A DNA stretch of 64,000 nt, taken from Kordiimonadales bacterium (GTDB lineage Bacteria > Pseudomonadota > Alphaproteobacteria > Sphingomonadales > Kordiimonadaceae). Position 1 is the stretch's first letter. Every line of letters starts with the position of its first letter. A program made the translations under genes and the position numbers. Of this stretch, positions 54,905-63,472 are shown piece after piece. The DNA is taken from assembly GCA_002401685.1 (NCBI GenBank), contig NVTU01000041.1:1-64000 (forward strand). The letters are read 5' to 3'. The notes under the pieces are model-generated. The model ran no database searches. It saw nothing but the letters and a program-made list of their open reading frames with translations, and was not told the origin of the DNA.

Positions 54905-56167
54905 TTACTTGCCGCCAAGCACCTCAAAGATCGCCCGCGTTAATACGCGAAGGTCTTCGGGCGTGATTATCAAAGGCGGTGTCAGGTAAATAATATCAAG
55001 AAACGGGCGTATCCATACGCCCTTTTCAACGAACAGAGGCTTCAGCGCATCAAGCTTCGCCGCATCATGCAGTTGCACAACCCCAATTGCGCCCTGAACA
55101 CGGACTTCCTTTACACAATCGAACGAGCGGCAAGCGCCGAGCTCGCTCTCCATCTGCGCCGCAATCGCGGAGACTTTTGCCTCGTAATCCTCGGCTTCAA
55201 ACAGATCAAGCGACGCATTCGCAGCCGCACAGCCAAGGGCGTGCCCCATATAGGTGGGGCCGTGCATGAAGGCCTTGTCCGGGTCTTCATCGTAAAAGGC
55301 ATCAAATATCTTGTCGCGCGCCACGCAAACACTGAGCGGCGACACGCCGCCCGACAATGCTTTTGACAGCGTTATCATATCCGGCACAATACCCGCTTGG
55401 TCGATCGCAAACCGGCTGCCCGTGCGGTAAAATCCGGTGAAAATTTCGTCGACAATGAACAGCACATCGGCTTCGTCGCAAGCTTCCCTGATCCACCGCA
55501 GGGTTTCTGGCTTGTGGAAGATCATCCCGCAGGCGCCTTGCACCAGCGGTTCGGTGATAACTGCCGCCACCGTATGGGCATTCTCTTTCAGGAAAGCTTT
55601 AAACTCGGTCGCTTCGGCTTCCGTACGCGGCAGGTCGGTCAGCAGGTTTTTATCAACCACATCTGAGAACTTGCTGTGCATGCCGTCTTCTGGGTCACCC
55701 ACGGCCATCGCACCGAACGTATCGCCGTGATAGGTATCGCGGAAATGCACAAACTTGCTGCGTGTCTCGCCCTTGTTCATATAATATTGCACGGCCATTT
55801 TCATGGCGATCTCAACCGATACTGAACCCGATTCCGCAAAGAATGATTTATTCAGATCACCCGGCAACAGGCCCGCCAAGCGTGTTGCCAGTTCAAGCGC
55901 AGGCTCGTTCACAAGGCCACCAAACATCGAATGCGGCATCACCTCGATCTGGGTTTTCATCGCTTCCATAATATGCGGGTGGTTATAGCCGTGCACCGCA
56001 GCCCACCAGCTTGAAATGCCGTCGATCAGTTCGGTACCGTCAGCCAAGCGCAAGCGCACGCCCTCAGTGGCGATCACCGGCTGAGGGTCTTTCATGGTTT
56101 TCATTTGGGTATAGGGCAGCCAGATGTGCTCCATGCCCTTGGTATACCAATCGGAATTCATTTTCAT
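54905..56167 (-). CDS. bioA: Adenosylmethionine-8-amino-7-oxononanoate aminotransferase
   Basis: Biotin synthesis, DAPA formation. 420 residues, PLP fold-type I. IWLPYTQMKTM at the N-terminus, GISSWWAAVHGY, DEIFTGFYRTG, and PLP Lys in TLSKALSGG. ATG at 56167 follows the bioB stop by 4 nt, so bioB-bioA are coupled. Confidence 0.95.
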   Translation of the reverse strand: MKMNSDWYTKGMEHIWLPYTQMKTMKDPQPVIATEGVRLRLADGTELIDGISSWWAAVHGYNHPHIMEAMKTQIEVMPHSMFGGLVNEPALELATRLAGLLPGDLNKSFFAESGSVSVEIAMKMAVQYYMNKGETRSKFVHFRDTYHGDTFGAMAVGDPEDGMHSKFSDVVDKNLLTDLPRTEAEATEFKAFLKENAHTVAAVITEPLVQGACGMIFHKPETLRWIREACDEADVLFIVDEIFTGFYRTGSRFAIDQAGIVPDMITLSKALSGGVSPLSVCVARDKIFDAFYDEDPDKAFMHGPTYMGHALGCAAANASLDLFEAEDYEAKVSAIAAQMESELGACRSFDCVKEVRVQGAIGVVQLHDAAKLDALKPLFVEKGVWIRPFLDIIYLTPPLIITPEDLRVLTRAIFEVLGGK

Positions 56168-56171
56168 CGGA

Positions 56172-57185
56172 TTAAGCCGGTGTAAGGCCAAGCTTATCAA
56201 ACAGCGCCATGTCCTTATTGTTTTTAGGGTTAGGCGTGGTCAGCAACATTTCGCCGTAGAAAATGCTGCTGGCCCCTGCAAGGAAACATAGCGACTGCAG
56301 TTCTTCTGACATTTCCTGACGCCCAGCAGACAAACGAACCTCGGCCTGCGGCATCATGATGCGCGCGGCTGCGATGGTGCGGACAAATTCAAACGGATCA
56401 AGTTTTTCAACATTTTCAAGCGGCGTACCCGGTACGGCCACCAGCATGTTAATCGGTACACTCTGTGGGTGCTCAGGCAGGTTTGCCAGCGTTTGCAGCA
56501 TGCCAACACGGTCACTGCGCTCTTCGCCCATGCCAACAATGCCGCCAGAGCAAACATTGATGCCCGCGCCGCGTACCCGTGCGAGCGTATCAAGCCTGTC
56601 CCGATAAGTTCGGGTAGTGATGATCTTCTTGTAATATTCTTCCGAGGTATCAACGTTATGATTATAGTAATCGAGCCCAGCATCCGCCAAACGGGCAGTC
56701 TGGCTGTCCGATAGCATTCCAAGGGTCATGCATGTCTCTAACCCTAGGTCTTTCACGCCTTCAACCATGGCCGTTAGCACATCCATGTCGCGGTCCTTGG
56801 GGCTGGTCCAGCCTGCGCCCATACAGTAGCGCGAGGCACCGCCTTCTTTGGCTTTTTTTGCCGCATCGACAACGCGTCGCACTTCCATCAGCTTGGTCGC
56901 GTCGAGCCCCGTGCCTTCTTTGTAGGTTGCGGCCTGCGCGCAGTAACCACAGTCTTCAGCACAGCCACCGGTTTTAATCGAGATCAACTGAGAAAGCTGA
57001 ACCTTGTTCGGGTCATGGAAAATCCGGTGCACGGTTTGCGCCTCAAACACCAAATCCATAAAAGGCTTTTCGTAGAGTGCCGTAACTTCAGCCCGTGTCC
57101 AATCGTGGCGCATCTCTGAAGCGCTTATTTCCGTAACGGAAGGCAAAACTGTATCAGGTGTGGAAATTTTTGTTGGGGCATTCAT
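56172..57185 (-). CDS. bioB: Biotin synthase
   Basis: Radical SAM enzyme converting dethiobiotin to biotin. 337 residues. The [4Fe-4S] motif is C75-x3-C79-x2-C82 ([10 protein letters not shown]); the second-cluster region shows SRYCMGAGW and the C-terminal VRLSAGR. ATG at 57185 is preferred: AGGGAG lies 12 nt upstream and longer starts read as leader-like Ala/Arg sequence. Confidence 0.95.
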   Translation of the reverse strand: MNAPTKISTPDTVLPSVTEISASEMRHDWTRAEVTALYEKPFMDLVFEAQTVHRIFHDPNKVQLSQLISIKTGGCAEDCGYCAQAATYKEGTGLDATKLMEVRRVVDAAKKAKEGGASRYCMGAGWTSPKDRDMDVLTAMVEGVKDLGLETCMTLGMLSDSQTARLADAGLDYYNHNVDTSEEYYKKIITTRTYRDRLDTLARVRGAGINVCSGGIVGMGEERSDRVGMLQTLANLPEHPQSVPINMLVAVPGTPLENVEKLDPFEFVRTIAAARIMMPQAEVRLSAGRQEMSEELQSLCFLAGASSIFYGEMLLTTPNPKNNKDMALFDKLGLTPA

Positions 57186-57312
57186 GGTGCACTGCACTCC
57201 CTTAGAGGCTAGCCGGGCTTTAGGCACGGCTCCTTCCTCGCTCGTTTCTCTGCAAAATTGTGTTCCAGCGGCCAAAAGTCAAGTGAAAACCCCAACTCTC
57301 GAACACATCTGG

Positions 57313-57341
57313 TTGACGAAGGCTTTTAGAAGACCTATCTG
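57313..57341 (+). promoter_or_regulatory. Candidate bioF promoter giving a nearly leaderless mRNA
   Basis: TTGACG (57313-57318), 17-bp spacer, TATCTG (57336-57341). Transcription would begin at about 57348, right at the bioF ATG (57349). The -10 match is only partial. No BioR- or BirA-type operator was recognised in the 163-bp bioB/bioF gap. Confidence 0.35.
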
Positions 57342-57348
57342 ACGAGAC

Positions 57349-58542
57349 ATGACTGTAAACACTTCACACCCATCCGGGCTTGACCTTTTTGCGCAAACCA
57401 AACTCAGCGCGCTCGAGGCTAAAAACCGGCGCAGAAAGCTGGCTACTGTATCGCGCGCCTCCCATATGGAGATGACAGATAGCAGTCAGAAAACACTGAT
57501 AAATTTCTCAGATAATGATTATCTAGGGTTGGCGTTTCACCCGGATGTTATCGAAGCATCGCGCTCGGCCACCCAGAAATACGGCGCGGGCGCGGGGGCC
57601 AGCAGGCTGGTGACAGGCCACTATCCGCTGTGTGATACATTAGAGACAAAAATCGCAAAAATAAAAGGCACTGAAGCCGCGCTTGTGTTTGGCTCAGGCT
57701 ATCTTGCCAACACCGGCATTATTTCGACGCTGATGGGCGCGGGTGATCTGATTCTCGCCGACGAACTGGTCCACAATAGCATCCGCACCGGCATTGCGCT
57801 TAGCAAAGCAGACAGCCAATATTTCCGGCACAGCGATGTGGCGCATGTGGAAGCAATTTTGCAGGATGCGCGCAAGCGTTACACCAACGTGCTGATCATC
57901 GTAGACGGCGTTTATTCGATGGACGGCGACATTGCACCCTTGCTTGAGCTCGGCGAACTCGCCGCACAGCATAGTGCGTGGCTTATGAATGATGATGCGC
58001 ACGCGCTCGGCACCATTGGTGGCGGCAGAGGGTCAGCGCATGCGTGCGGTGCGGAGCATCTGGTGCATTTGCAGATGGGTACGCTTTCGAAAGGTGTCGG
58101 CTCCTACGGCGGCTATCTGGCGGCAAGCGAAGCTGTGATTGATTTGATGATCACCCGCGCCCGCACTTTTATTTATACGACCGGGCTACCGCCTGGCGTT
58201 ACTGCTGCCTCCCTAAAGGCGCTTGAGATTATCGAGACCGACACGGAGCTGGTTGCTCGCCCGGTGATGCTTGCTAAAAAATTCGCGGCAGCAGTTGGGT
58301 TGGCTGAACCGTTCTCGCCTATTGTGCCAATGATCATCGGAGACGAACGCGAGGCGCTGGAGGCTTCTGAGAAACTAGCCAAACGCGGCTTCCGGGTCGT
58401 AGCCATTCGCCCACCTACTGTGGCTGAAGGCACATCAAGATTGCGGTTCAATTTCTCCGCTGCTCACCGGGACACGGACGTAGACGGCCTCATTGAAGCG
58501 TGCTTGGATTTAGGCCTGAAGTCAGAGTTGGGCGCAGCATGA
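57349..58542 (+). CDS. bioF: 8-amino-7-oxononanoate synthase
   Basis: 397 residues, alpha-oxoamine synthase family: NFSDNDYLGLAFHP, GAGASRLVTG, the PLP-pocket NDDAHALGTIG, and PLP Lys in MGTLSKGVGSYGGY. Condenses pimeloyl thioester with alanine. The start is required for the family helix LDLFAQTKLSALEAKNRR. Overlaps bioD by 4 bp; divergent from bioB. Confidence 0.95.
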   Translation: MTVNTSHPSGLDLFAQTKLSALEAKNRRRKLATVSRASHMEMTDSSQKTLINFSDNDYLGLAFHPDVIEASRSATQKYGAGAGASRLVTGHYPLCDTLETKIAKIKGTEAALVFGSGYLANTGIISTLMGAGDLILADELVHNSIRTGIALSKADSQYFRHSDVAHVEAILQDARKRYTNVLIIVDGVYSMDGDIAPLLELGELAAQHSAWLMNDDAHALGTIGGGRGSAHACGAEHLVHLQMGTLSKGVGSYGGYLAASEAVIDLMITRARTFIYTTGLPPGVTAASLKALEIIETDTELVARPVMLAKKFAAAVGLAEPFSPIVPMIIGDEREALEASEKLAKRGFRVVAIRPPTVAEGTSRLRFNFSAAHRDTDVDGLIEACLDLGLKSELGAA

Positions 58543-59213
58543 ACGGACTTTTCATTACCGCAACGGGCACTGAGGTCGGCAAAACCATGGTCACCGCGTC
58601 GCTGTGTTACCAACTATTGCAAGCGGGCCGACCGGTGGCCGCGATCAAGCCGGTGATCAGTGATTTTAACGAAGAGGATGCAAGCGGTTCCGACACCGCC
58701 ATTATCGCTGAAAGCCTCGGCCTATCCGCAGATGCCGATACCGTAAATACAATATCGCCGTTTCGGTACAAAGCACCGCTCGCGCCGTCGATGGCCGCCA
58801 AGGCCGAAGGCCGAACGCTTGACTATGCCGCGCTCATTGAAACCTGCGAAGCCTCCCTTCGCACCAACCCTTTCACCCTTATTGAAGGCGTTGGTGGCAG
58901 TTTTGTGCCACTAACGGGCGAAAAACTAGTGGCGGACTGGATCAAAGATTTAGCGCTGCCGTCAGTTGTTGTGGCAGGCAGCTATTTAGGCACACTTTCC
59001 CATATCACCGCGACCGTCGAGGCGATGCAGGCGCGCGGGCTGGCTATCAAAGCCGTGGTCATGAGCGAAACTGCGGGCAGCGACCACCCCGATTTTGAAG
59101 CAACGCTGGAACAGGCACGCATTTGGTGTAACTGCCCGGTTATTGCACTGCGCCGTATCGCTGGTGACACCCCTTGGAAACATGCGCCAGACCTGCTCAA
59201 TGCCCTAGTTTAA
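58539..59213 (+). CDS. bioD: Dethiobiotin synthetase
   Basis: 224 residues. P-loop GTEVGKTM near the N-terminus, AIKPVISD, IEGVGGSFVPL, and VVVAGSYLGTLSH. ATP-dependent ureido-ring closure. Starts inside the bioF stop (ATGA). No bioC/bioH or birA is in the window. Confidence 0.95.
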   Translation: MNGLFITATGTEVGKTMVTASLCYQLLQAGRPVAAIKPVISDFNEEDASGSDTAIIAESLGLSADADTVNTISPFRYKAPLAPSMAAKAEGRTLDYAALIETCEASLRTNPFTLIEGVGGSFVPLTGEKLVADWIKDLALPSVVVAGSYLGTLSHITATVEAMQARGLAIKAVVMSETAGSDHPDFEATLEQARIWCNCPVIALRRIAGDTPWKHAPDLLNALV

Positions 59214-59422
59214 AGCCAAAAAGGCACGCCCAGAAAACCCTGGGCGCCAGCGCAGGAAAGGCTTTCCTAGCGAGACCCAAGTTTGCCCGGCAGCTTTAGC
59301 CCCCGGCTGCCCTCCCCCGCGTTTTATCCAGCCAAGCCCTTGAAAAACAAGCACCCCCTAAACTGGCACAACTGTTGCTGATTAGGCCGCATAAGTTAAT
59401 TCAGCCTTGTAGGAGTTTCGCC

Positions 59423-59647
59423 GTGCAGCCACAAATGAGTTTTGATCCGAACGTATATTTTGGCATCGTGGCAGAAAACCTGCTCAAGAACTTTGGCCCA
59501 AAAGCACTTGAGTATGCTGATAAGGCACTTAATAAAATGAAGGCGCTGGGCGACGATGAAGGCTTCAATATGTGGCTTAGTATTCATGAGCATCTGGCGC
59601 TTATTGCAGCCAATACACTCAGGCCAGAGGGCACAATATTCCACTAA
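59423..59647 (+). CDS. Small unknown protein (74 aa)
   Basis: Helical, soluble: YFGIVAENLLKNFGPKALEYADKA followed by LGDDEGFNMWLSIHEHLA. The GD-x2-G-x3-W arrangement after an A-x4-A helix recalls small alphaproteobacterial helical proteins, but I do not assign a family. GTG at 59423 is supported by AGGAG 7 nt upstream. Confidence 0.65.
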   Translation: MQPQMSFDPNVYFGIVAENLLKNFGPKALEYADKALNKMKALGDDEGFNMWLSIHEHLALIAANTLRPEGTIFH

Positions 59648-59740
59648 AATACTAGTAGAAGGAACGACCCGGACGAGGCTTTCTCAACACCCGGCACCTT
59701 AAACCTCGTCCGCTGACTGGGACATACCCAATCCCAGTTC

Positions 59741-59776
59741 AAGACCCACCCTTTACCCGGGGTGGGTCTTTTCTTT
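59741..59776 (+). terminator. Rho-independent terminator after the 74-residue gene
   Basis: 10-bp perfect stem AAGACCCACC / GGTGGGTCTT, then TTTCTTTT. Confidence 0.92.
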
Positions 59777-59856
59777 TGGTGGCGTCGCGCGGGATTGACA
59801 TTTGGCCCAGCTTTGCCGCTTTATGGCAGCACAGAAGGACGATCCTGGGGGAAATC

Positions 59857-60726
59857 ATGCGCATCATACTCATCGCTTTTGCTAGCTTGTTATTGTTAGA
59901 GACAAATATTACGAGCTCAAAAGCATTGGATACACCAGTTACCAAGAGTCCGCGTATTGAAGCCGACTACGCTAGTGCATTCAAAGGCTTAGATCTCAAT
60001 GACCGGCAGAAAGAAAGCGTTAGGTCATTTGATGAAATGGTCTTTGGCGGAGAAGACGCCCGTTATTTCAGCTTACACAATAAAGCACCCAAACAAGATC
60101 GGTTTAAGGTGCACTATGCTGGCAAACTCCACCCCAACGAACAGCTCTTGTCGATGAACAGCCGGATGTTCCAGTTTTCAGGAATGGATTTTGTAGCTCA
60201 GACTGTTGACATGGCGACCGCTGACTTATTGATTATAGACCGACCGGAAATAAACGCGCGCATGCTTGGTTATTACCAGTTCGAGTTAGAGATATTTTTA
60301 GGTAGGCACCTTCCAAATAGTCTATTTGCAAACCGCAATGTTTTATTCGACCAACTTTCAATATCAGATAATGGAAATTGTGCTGTCTGGCAGGTAATGG
60401 AAGGGTTTTTTATTCGAAAAACGATAGTTATGATTAAGTGGAGCGAAGAAAACGCTTCTTCGTTAGACCAACAAAGAGCCGCTGTTTCTTGTGTAAATCG
60501 TGGGCATTATTACGCCATGGGTTTCAGGAACACGGCGACCATGAACGCCACAAAGTTTGTTAAGTACCGTGAACCCAAGAAATCTGGCGCGCATGGGATA
60601 TTTCACCAAAAATTCAAATATTTGCCGCGGTTACCCTTTTTTGCACGTGATGGTAGGTTCGCTGGATACTCCCGAACTGAGATATTGCGGGCACTCGCCG
60701 AAGGATATAGTCGCTCAACAAGATAG
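59857..60726 (+). CDS. Exported protein of unknown function (289 aa)
   Basis: No family recognised with confidence. Signal peptide about 1-22. The mature part has an N-terminal acidic helix region, then a segment (CAVWQVMEG...IRKTIVMIKW...CVNRGHYYAMGFRN) whose pattern (C...I...V.I...C.x2.[ER]...MGF.N) recalls the end of DUF2927 peptidase-like proteins; this is a remote guess. The gene looks more AT-rich than its neighbours. GGGGGA precedes the ATG at 59857. Confidence 0.6.
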   Translation: MRIILIAFASLLLLETNITSSKALDTPVTKSPRIEADYASAFKGLDLNDRQKESVRSFDEMVFGGEDARYFSLHNKAPKQDRFKVHYAGKLHPNEQLLSMNSRMFQFSGMDFVAQTVDMATADLLIIDRPEINARMLGYYQFELEIFLGRHLPNSLFANRNVLFDQLSISDNGNCAVWQVMEGFFIRKTIVMIKWSEENASSLDQQRAAVSCVNRGHYYAMGFRNTATMNATKFVKYREPKKSGAHGIFHQKFKYLPRLPFFARDGRFAGYSRTEILRALAEGYSRSTR

Positions 60727-60864
60727 CTAATTCGGCGTGGATTCCGACCTAAAGAAACATAGGTGTTTTGCGATCACTCAGGAACACTAACCGACAGGCT
60801 AGCTCCGCTGGCATCCGCAAGGCAGGCTTTATTGAGCAGGCTATGGCGCATACGTTGTAGGCGA

Positions 60865-62118
60865 TTAAGCAACCGACCGGATGCTGGCCCTTTTATAGCG
60901 GTTTTTGTCGGCGTACATGCGCTCGTCGGCCAGTTTGAACCAGTCGTTTTGGCTCTCGATCGAGCTGTCCAATTGGGCAAAACCGATGCTGGCGCTAACG
61001 GGACGTGACATCACCACCGAGACGCGCTCGGTTGCCTGCAGGAAGCGGCGTTTCAAAACATCGGTCAGTGCGGGCGTGGTCTCACCGAACAGCAGGGCAA
61101 ATTCATCGCCGCCTAGGCGGTAACATTTATCATTTGCCCGCCCTAGCCGCGAAAATTCGGTCGCGCACAGTTTAATAAGCTTGTCGCCCTCTTCGTGACC
61201 CCAGGTATCATTGACTGTTTTCAGGTCGTTCAAATCAATAATAACCAATAGGGCGGCACCGCTGGTCGCTGTCCAATGCTCATATAGTCGGTTGAATTCT
61301 TGGTCAAAAGCACGCCGGTTACCAACCCCCGTCAAAACATCGGTGGCGGCATCTAATTTAGCGGCTTTCAGCTCATGCGTGGCCTGATTGACAAGCATGT
61401 GCGCCGACAGCGTAATGCAGGCCAATTCCAGAACTTCTTCCGTATATTTATAGTCCACATCACGTTTATCATGCAGGGTCATGATATGCCCCAGCGGTTT
61501 GTTGTCTGGCCCGTGATAAACCAAACCAGCATAGGCCTTTGCGCCCATATCCTGAATTAATTTATGGTGCGGGAAGGCATCATCCACATCGCTGTACTGG
61601 GTGAAGCGTTCGCTTTTGGCCATCAGTTCGCACGGGCTGGCAATGAAATTATAGGTAAAATTTTCTGCCGGCTGGCCGCCCTCCCAAAACGCCAATACCT
61701 CGACCTCGCCGTCGCCCAGAAACTGGGTCACGGCAACCCATTTCCACCCGATATATTCACTGATCGCCTGGGCGGTTCCCGCAAAAACATCCTCGGCGGT
61801 TTTGGCTTCTTTTATAAGATGCTTCAGCACTTTATCAAGATGGGGCACCGTGCTTTCCTGTGTGCGCACAATGACAACGAACCCCAATTCGGTTTTGATG
61901 AAGCAGACCGAGCTATCCAGTACAGTGTGCTGGCTTTCGTCCGAAAGGGTGCTTTGATCAACCGCGAGCACTGCATCCTGCATGTTTGCCGGCAGGGCGT
62001 CATACTCACTATTGCAAAGGAGCAAAGTGCCGTCATCACCGATGAATGCGACAGGTGTCGACAGGTGCTCGAACATAGTTCGGTACACTTCGCGAGGGAT
62101 AATCTGCTGATTTGCCAT
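60865..62118 (-). CDS. PAS-GAF-GGDEF diguanylate cyclase (second copy)
   Basis: 417 residues. A PAS-like domain (about 12-95), GAF domain (about 115-245), and GGDEF domain with intact GGDEF (about 340) plus RxxD inhibitory site (RAND) five residues before it. Should synthesise c-di-GMP. No TM helix. ATG at 62118 chosen over 62178 because AAGGAT/AGG lie just upstream. Unrelated in sequence to the 29.3-kb cyclase outside the GGDEF domain. Confidence 0.88.
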   Translation of the reverse strand: MANQQIIPREVYRTMFEHLSTPVAFIGDDGTLLLCNSEYDALPANMQDAVLAVDQSTLSDESQHTVLDSSVCFIKTELGFVVIVRTQESTVPHLDKVLKHLIKEAKTAEDVFAGTAQAISEYIGWKWVAVTQFLGDGEVEVLAFWEGGQPAENFTYNFIASPCELMAKSERFTQYSDVDDAFPHHKLIQDMGAKAYAGLVYHGPDNKPLGHIMTLHDKRDVDYKYTEEVLELACITLSAHMLVNQATHELKAAKLDAATDVLTGVGNRRAFDQEFNRLYEHWTATSGAALLVIIDLNDLKTVNDTWGHEEGDKLIKLCATEFSRLGRANDKCYRLGGDEFALLFGETTPALTDVLKRRFLQATERVSVVMSRPVSASIGFAQLDSSIESQNDWFKLADERMYADKNRYKRASIRSVA

Positions 62119-62357
62119 AGCGCCTATCCTTGTCGGATCGTCTAAGTTAAAACTTGCTAAAAACGGCGGTCGAGCCAACTGGGCTCACAGGGATCACGTG
62201 GTTCCAAGGCAGCATTATAGCATAAATTGAGGTGCCGCGCTGAATGCTGAATTGGATGGGCCCAAGGCTACTTTTGACGTGCTTGCTTTAGACTGAACTG
62301 GTAGCTCAGGTAGGCACCGCTGCACGCAGGTTAATAAAATGAAGCAGGGAAAAGCCT

Positions 62358-63374
62358 TTAGGTGGTTCCAAACCGCTCCCGATAGTCGGTTGGGCTAATA
62401 TCAAACACCTCGCTGAAAGCACGTGAAAACCTTTCCGCAGAGGCAAAGCCAACGGTGCGTGCCACTGTTGAGAACGGCATATCAGTGCCTTCCAGCAGGT
62501 GCTTGGCGCGTTCTAACCGGCGCCGCCGGACATAATGCATCGGCGATATAGTCATTTCTGCATTGAAAGCCCGTGAGAAATTACGCGGGCTCATAGCGCA
62601 AATCTCACTCAAACGGCTCACATCCATATCTATTTGCAGATTGTTTTCGATCCAGTCGATCACGGGCGAAAAGCGCGAGGACCTGCTTTGGGCCGCGAGA
62701 AGGTCACTATATTGCGCCTGATTACCGGGGCGTTTGAGATAGACCACCATGCGTTTGGCAATTTTGAGAGCCAACGCGCTGCCGAAATCTTCGGTGATGA
62801 TTGCAAGTGCTAAATCCACCCCTGCTGTCACACCGCCCGACGAATAAATGTTACCTGATTTGCAGAAAACACTGTCGTCGCTGACCGATATTTCCGGGTA
62901 CATACTGCGCAAATTGGCACTGTGGTTCCAATGCGTGGTGATGGTGGCGCCGTTCAGGAGCCCCGCCTTGGCATACACGTAAGCCCCCGAACAAACAGAC
63001 ATCAGGCGGTTTGAACGGGTTGCTTGCTGCTGTACCCAGGATATGAAGTCCGGTTCTTCAAAACGGTAATCCCCGACCGCCATACCCGGTATCATCAGGA
63101 TATCTACGTCCCGCCCGTACGTGGCGGTTGCATGGTCGGTAAAGAATTGAACGCCAGACATGCTCTCGGTTTTTCCTACGGTCATGCCGACGCTATCAAT
63201 CTGATAACCAATAGAGTTGCTGCCGTTTTCTTCTTGCAACATCATCGTGGCATAGTGAAAGGCCTCAAGTGGGCCAACCAGGTCCAACGCCACCATGCCA
63301 GGGAAATACACAGCCGCAATTCGGCGCAGGCCGGGATTAACCGTGCCAAACTGGGATTTTACTTCGCTAGACAT
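62358..63374 (-). CDS. GlxA-family AraC transcriptional regulator with DJ-1/PfpI domain
   Basis: 338 residues. N-terminal DJ-1/PfpI-like domain (IAAVYFPGMVALDLVGPLEAF, MSVCSGAYVYAKAGLLNG nucleophile-elbow region with Cys, TTHW). C-terminal AraC double helix-turn-helix (about 235-335; LSEICAMSPRNFSRAF and VGFASAERFSRAF). Probably senses a small molecule or redox state. ATG at 63374 chosen for AAGGA 9 nt upstream. Divergent from the cytochrome P460-like gene. Confidence 0.88.
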   Translation of the reverse strand: MSSEVKSQFGTVNPGLRRIAAVYFPGMVALDLVGPLEAFHYATMMLQEENGSNSIGYQIDSVGMTVGKTESMSGVQFFTDHATATYGRDVDILMIPGMAVGDYRFEEPDFISWVQQQATRSNRLMSVCSGAYVYAKAGLLNGATITTHWNHSANLRSMYPEISVSDDSVFCKSGNIYSSGGVTAGVDLALAIITEDFGSALALKIAKRMVVYLKRPGNQAQYSDLLAAQSRSSRFSPVIDWIENNLQIDMDVSRLSEICAMSPRNFSRAFNAEMTISPMHYVRRRRLERAKHLLEGTDMPFSTVARTVGFASAERFSRAFSEVFDISPTDYRERFGTT

Positions 63375-63408
63375 CAACATTTGTCCTTTTTCGCCCACGG
63401 GCTGTCCT

Positions 63409-63436
63409 TTGAGCAACCACGCCCTCAGTTTATATT
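63409..63436 (+). promoter_or_regulatory. Candidate promoter of the cytochrome P460-like gene
   Basis: TTGAGC (63409-63414), 16-bp spacer, TATATT (63431-63436), then GAGGA as ribosome site and ATG at 63473. Confidence 0.4.
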
Positions 63437-63472
63437 TGTTGCTGAAGTTTGCAAATCGAAGAGGAAAATAAA

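Noticed and set aside
57186..57348. BioR or BirA operator between bioB and bioF
   Set aside because: No TTATnnATAA-like palindrome found; only a partial promoter-like match.
59227..59269. Hairpins after bioD (CGCCCAG-N6-CTGGGCG and AGGAAAG-G-CTTTCCT) as terminators
   Set aside because: No T tract follows either hairpin, so termination is not supported.
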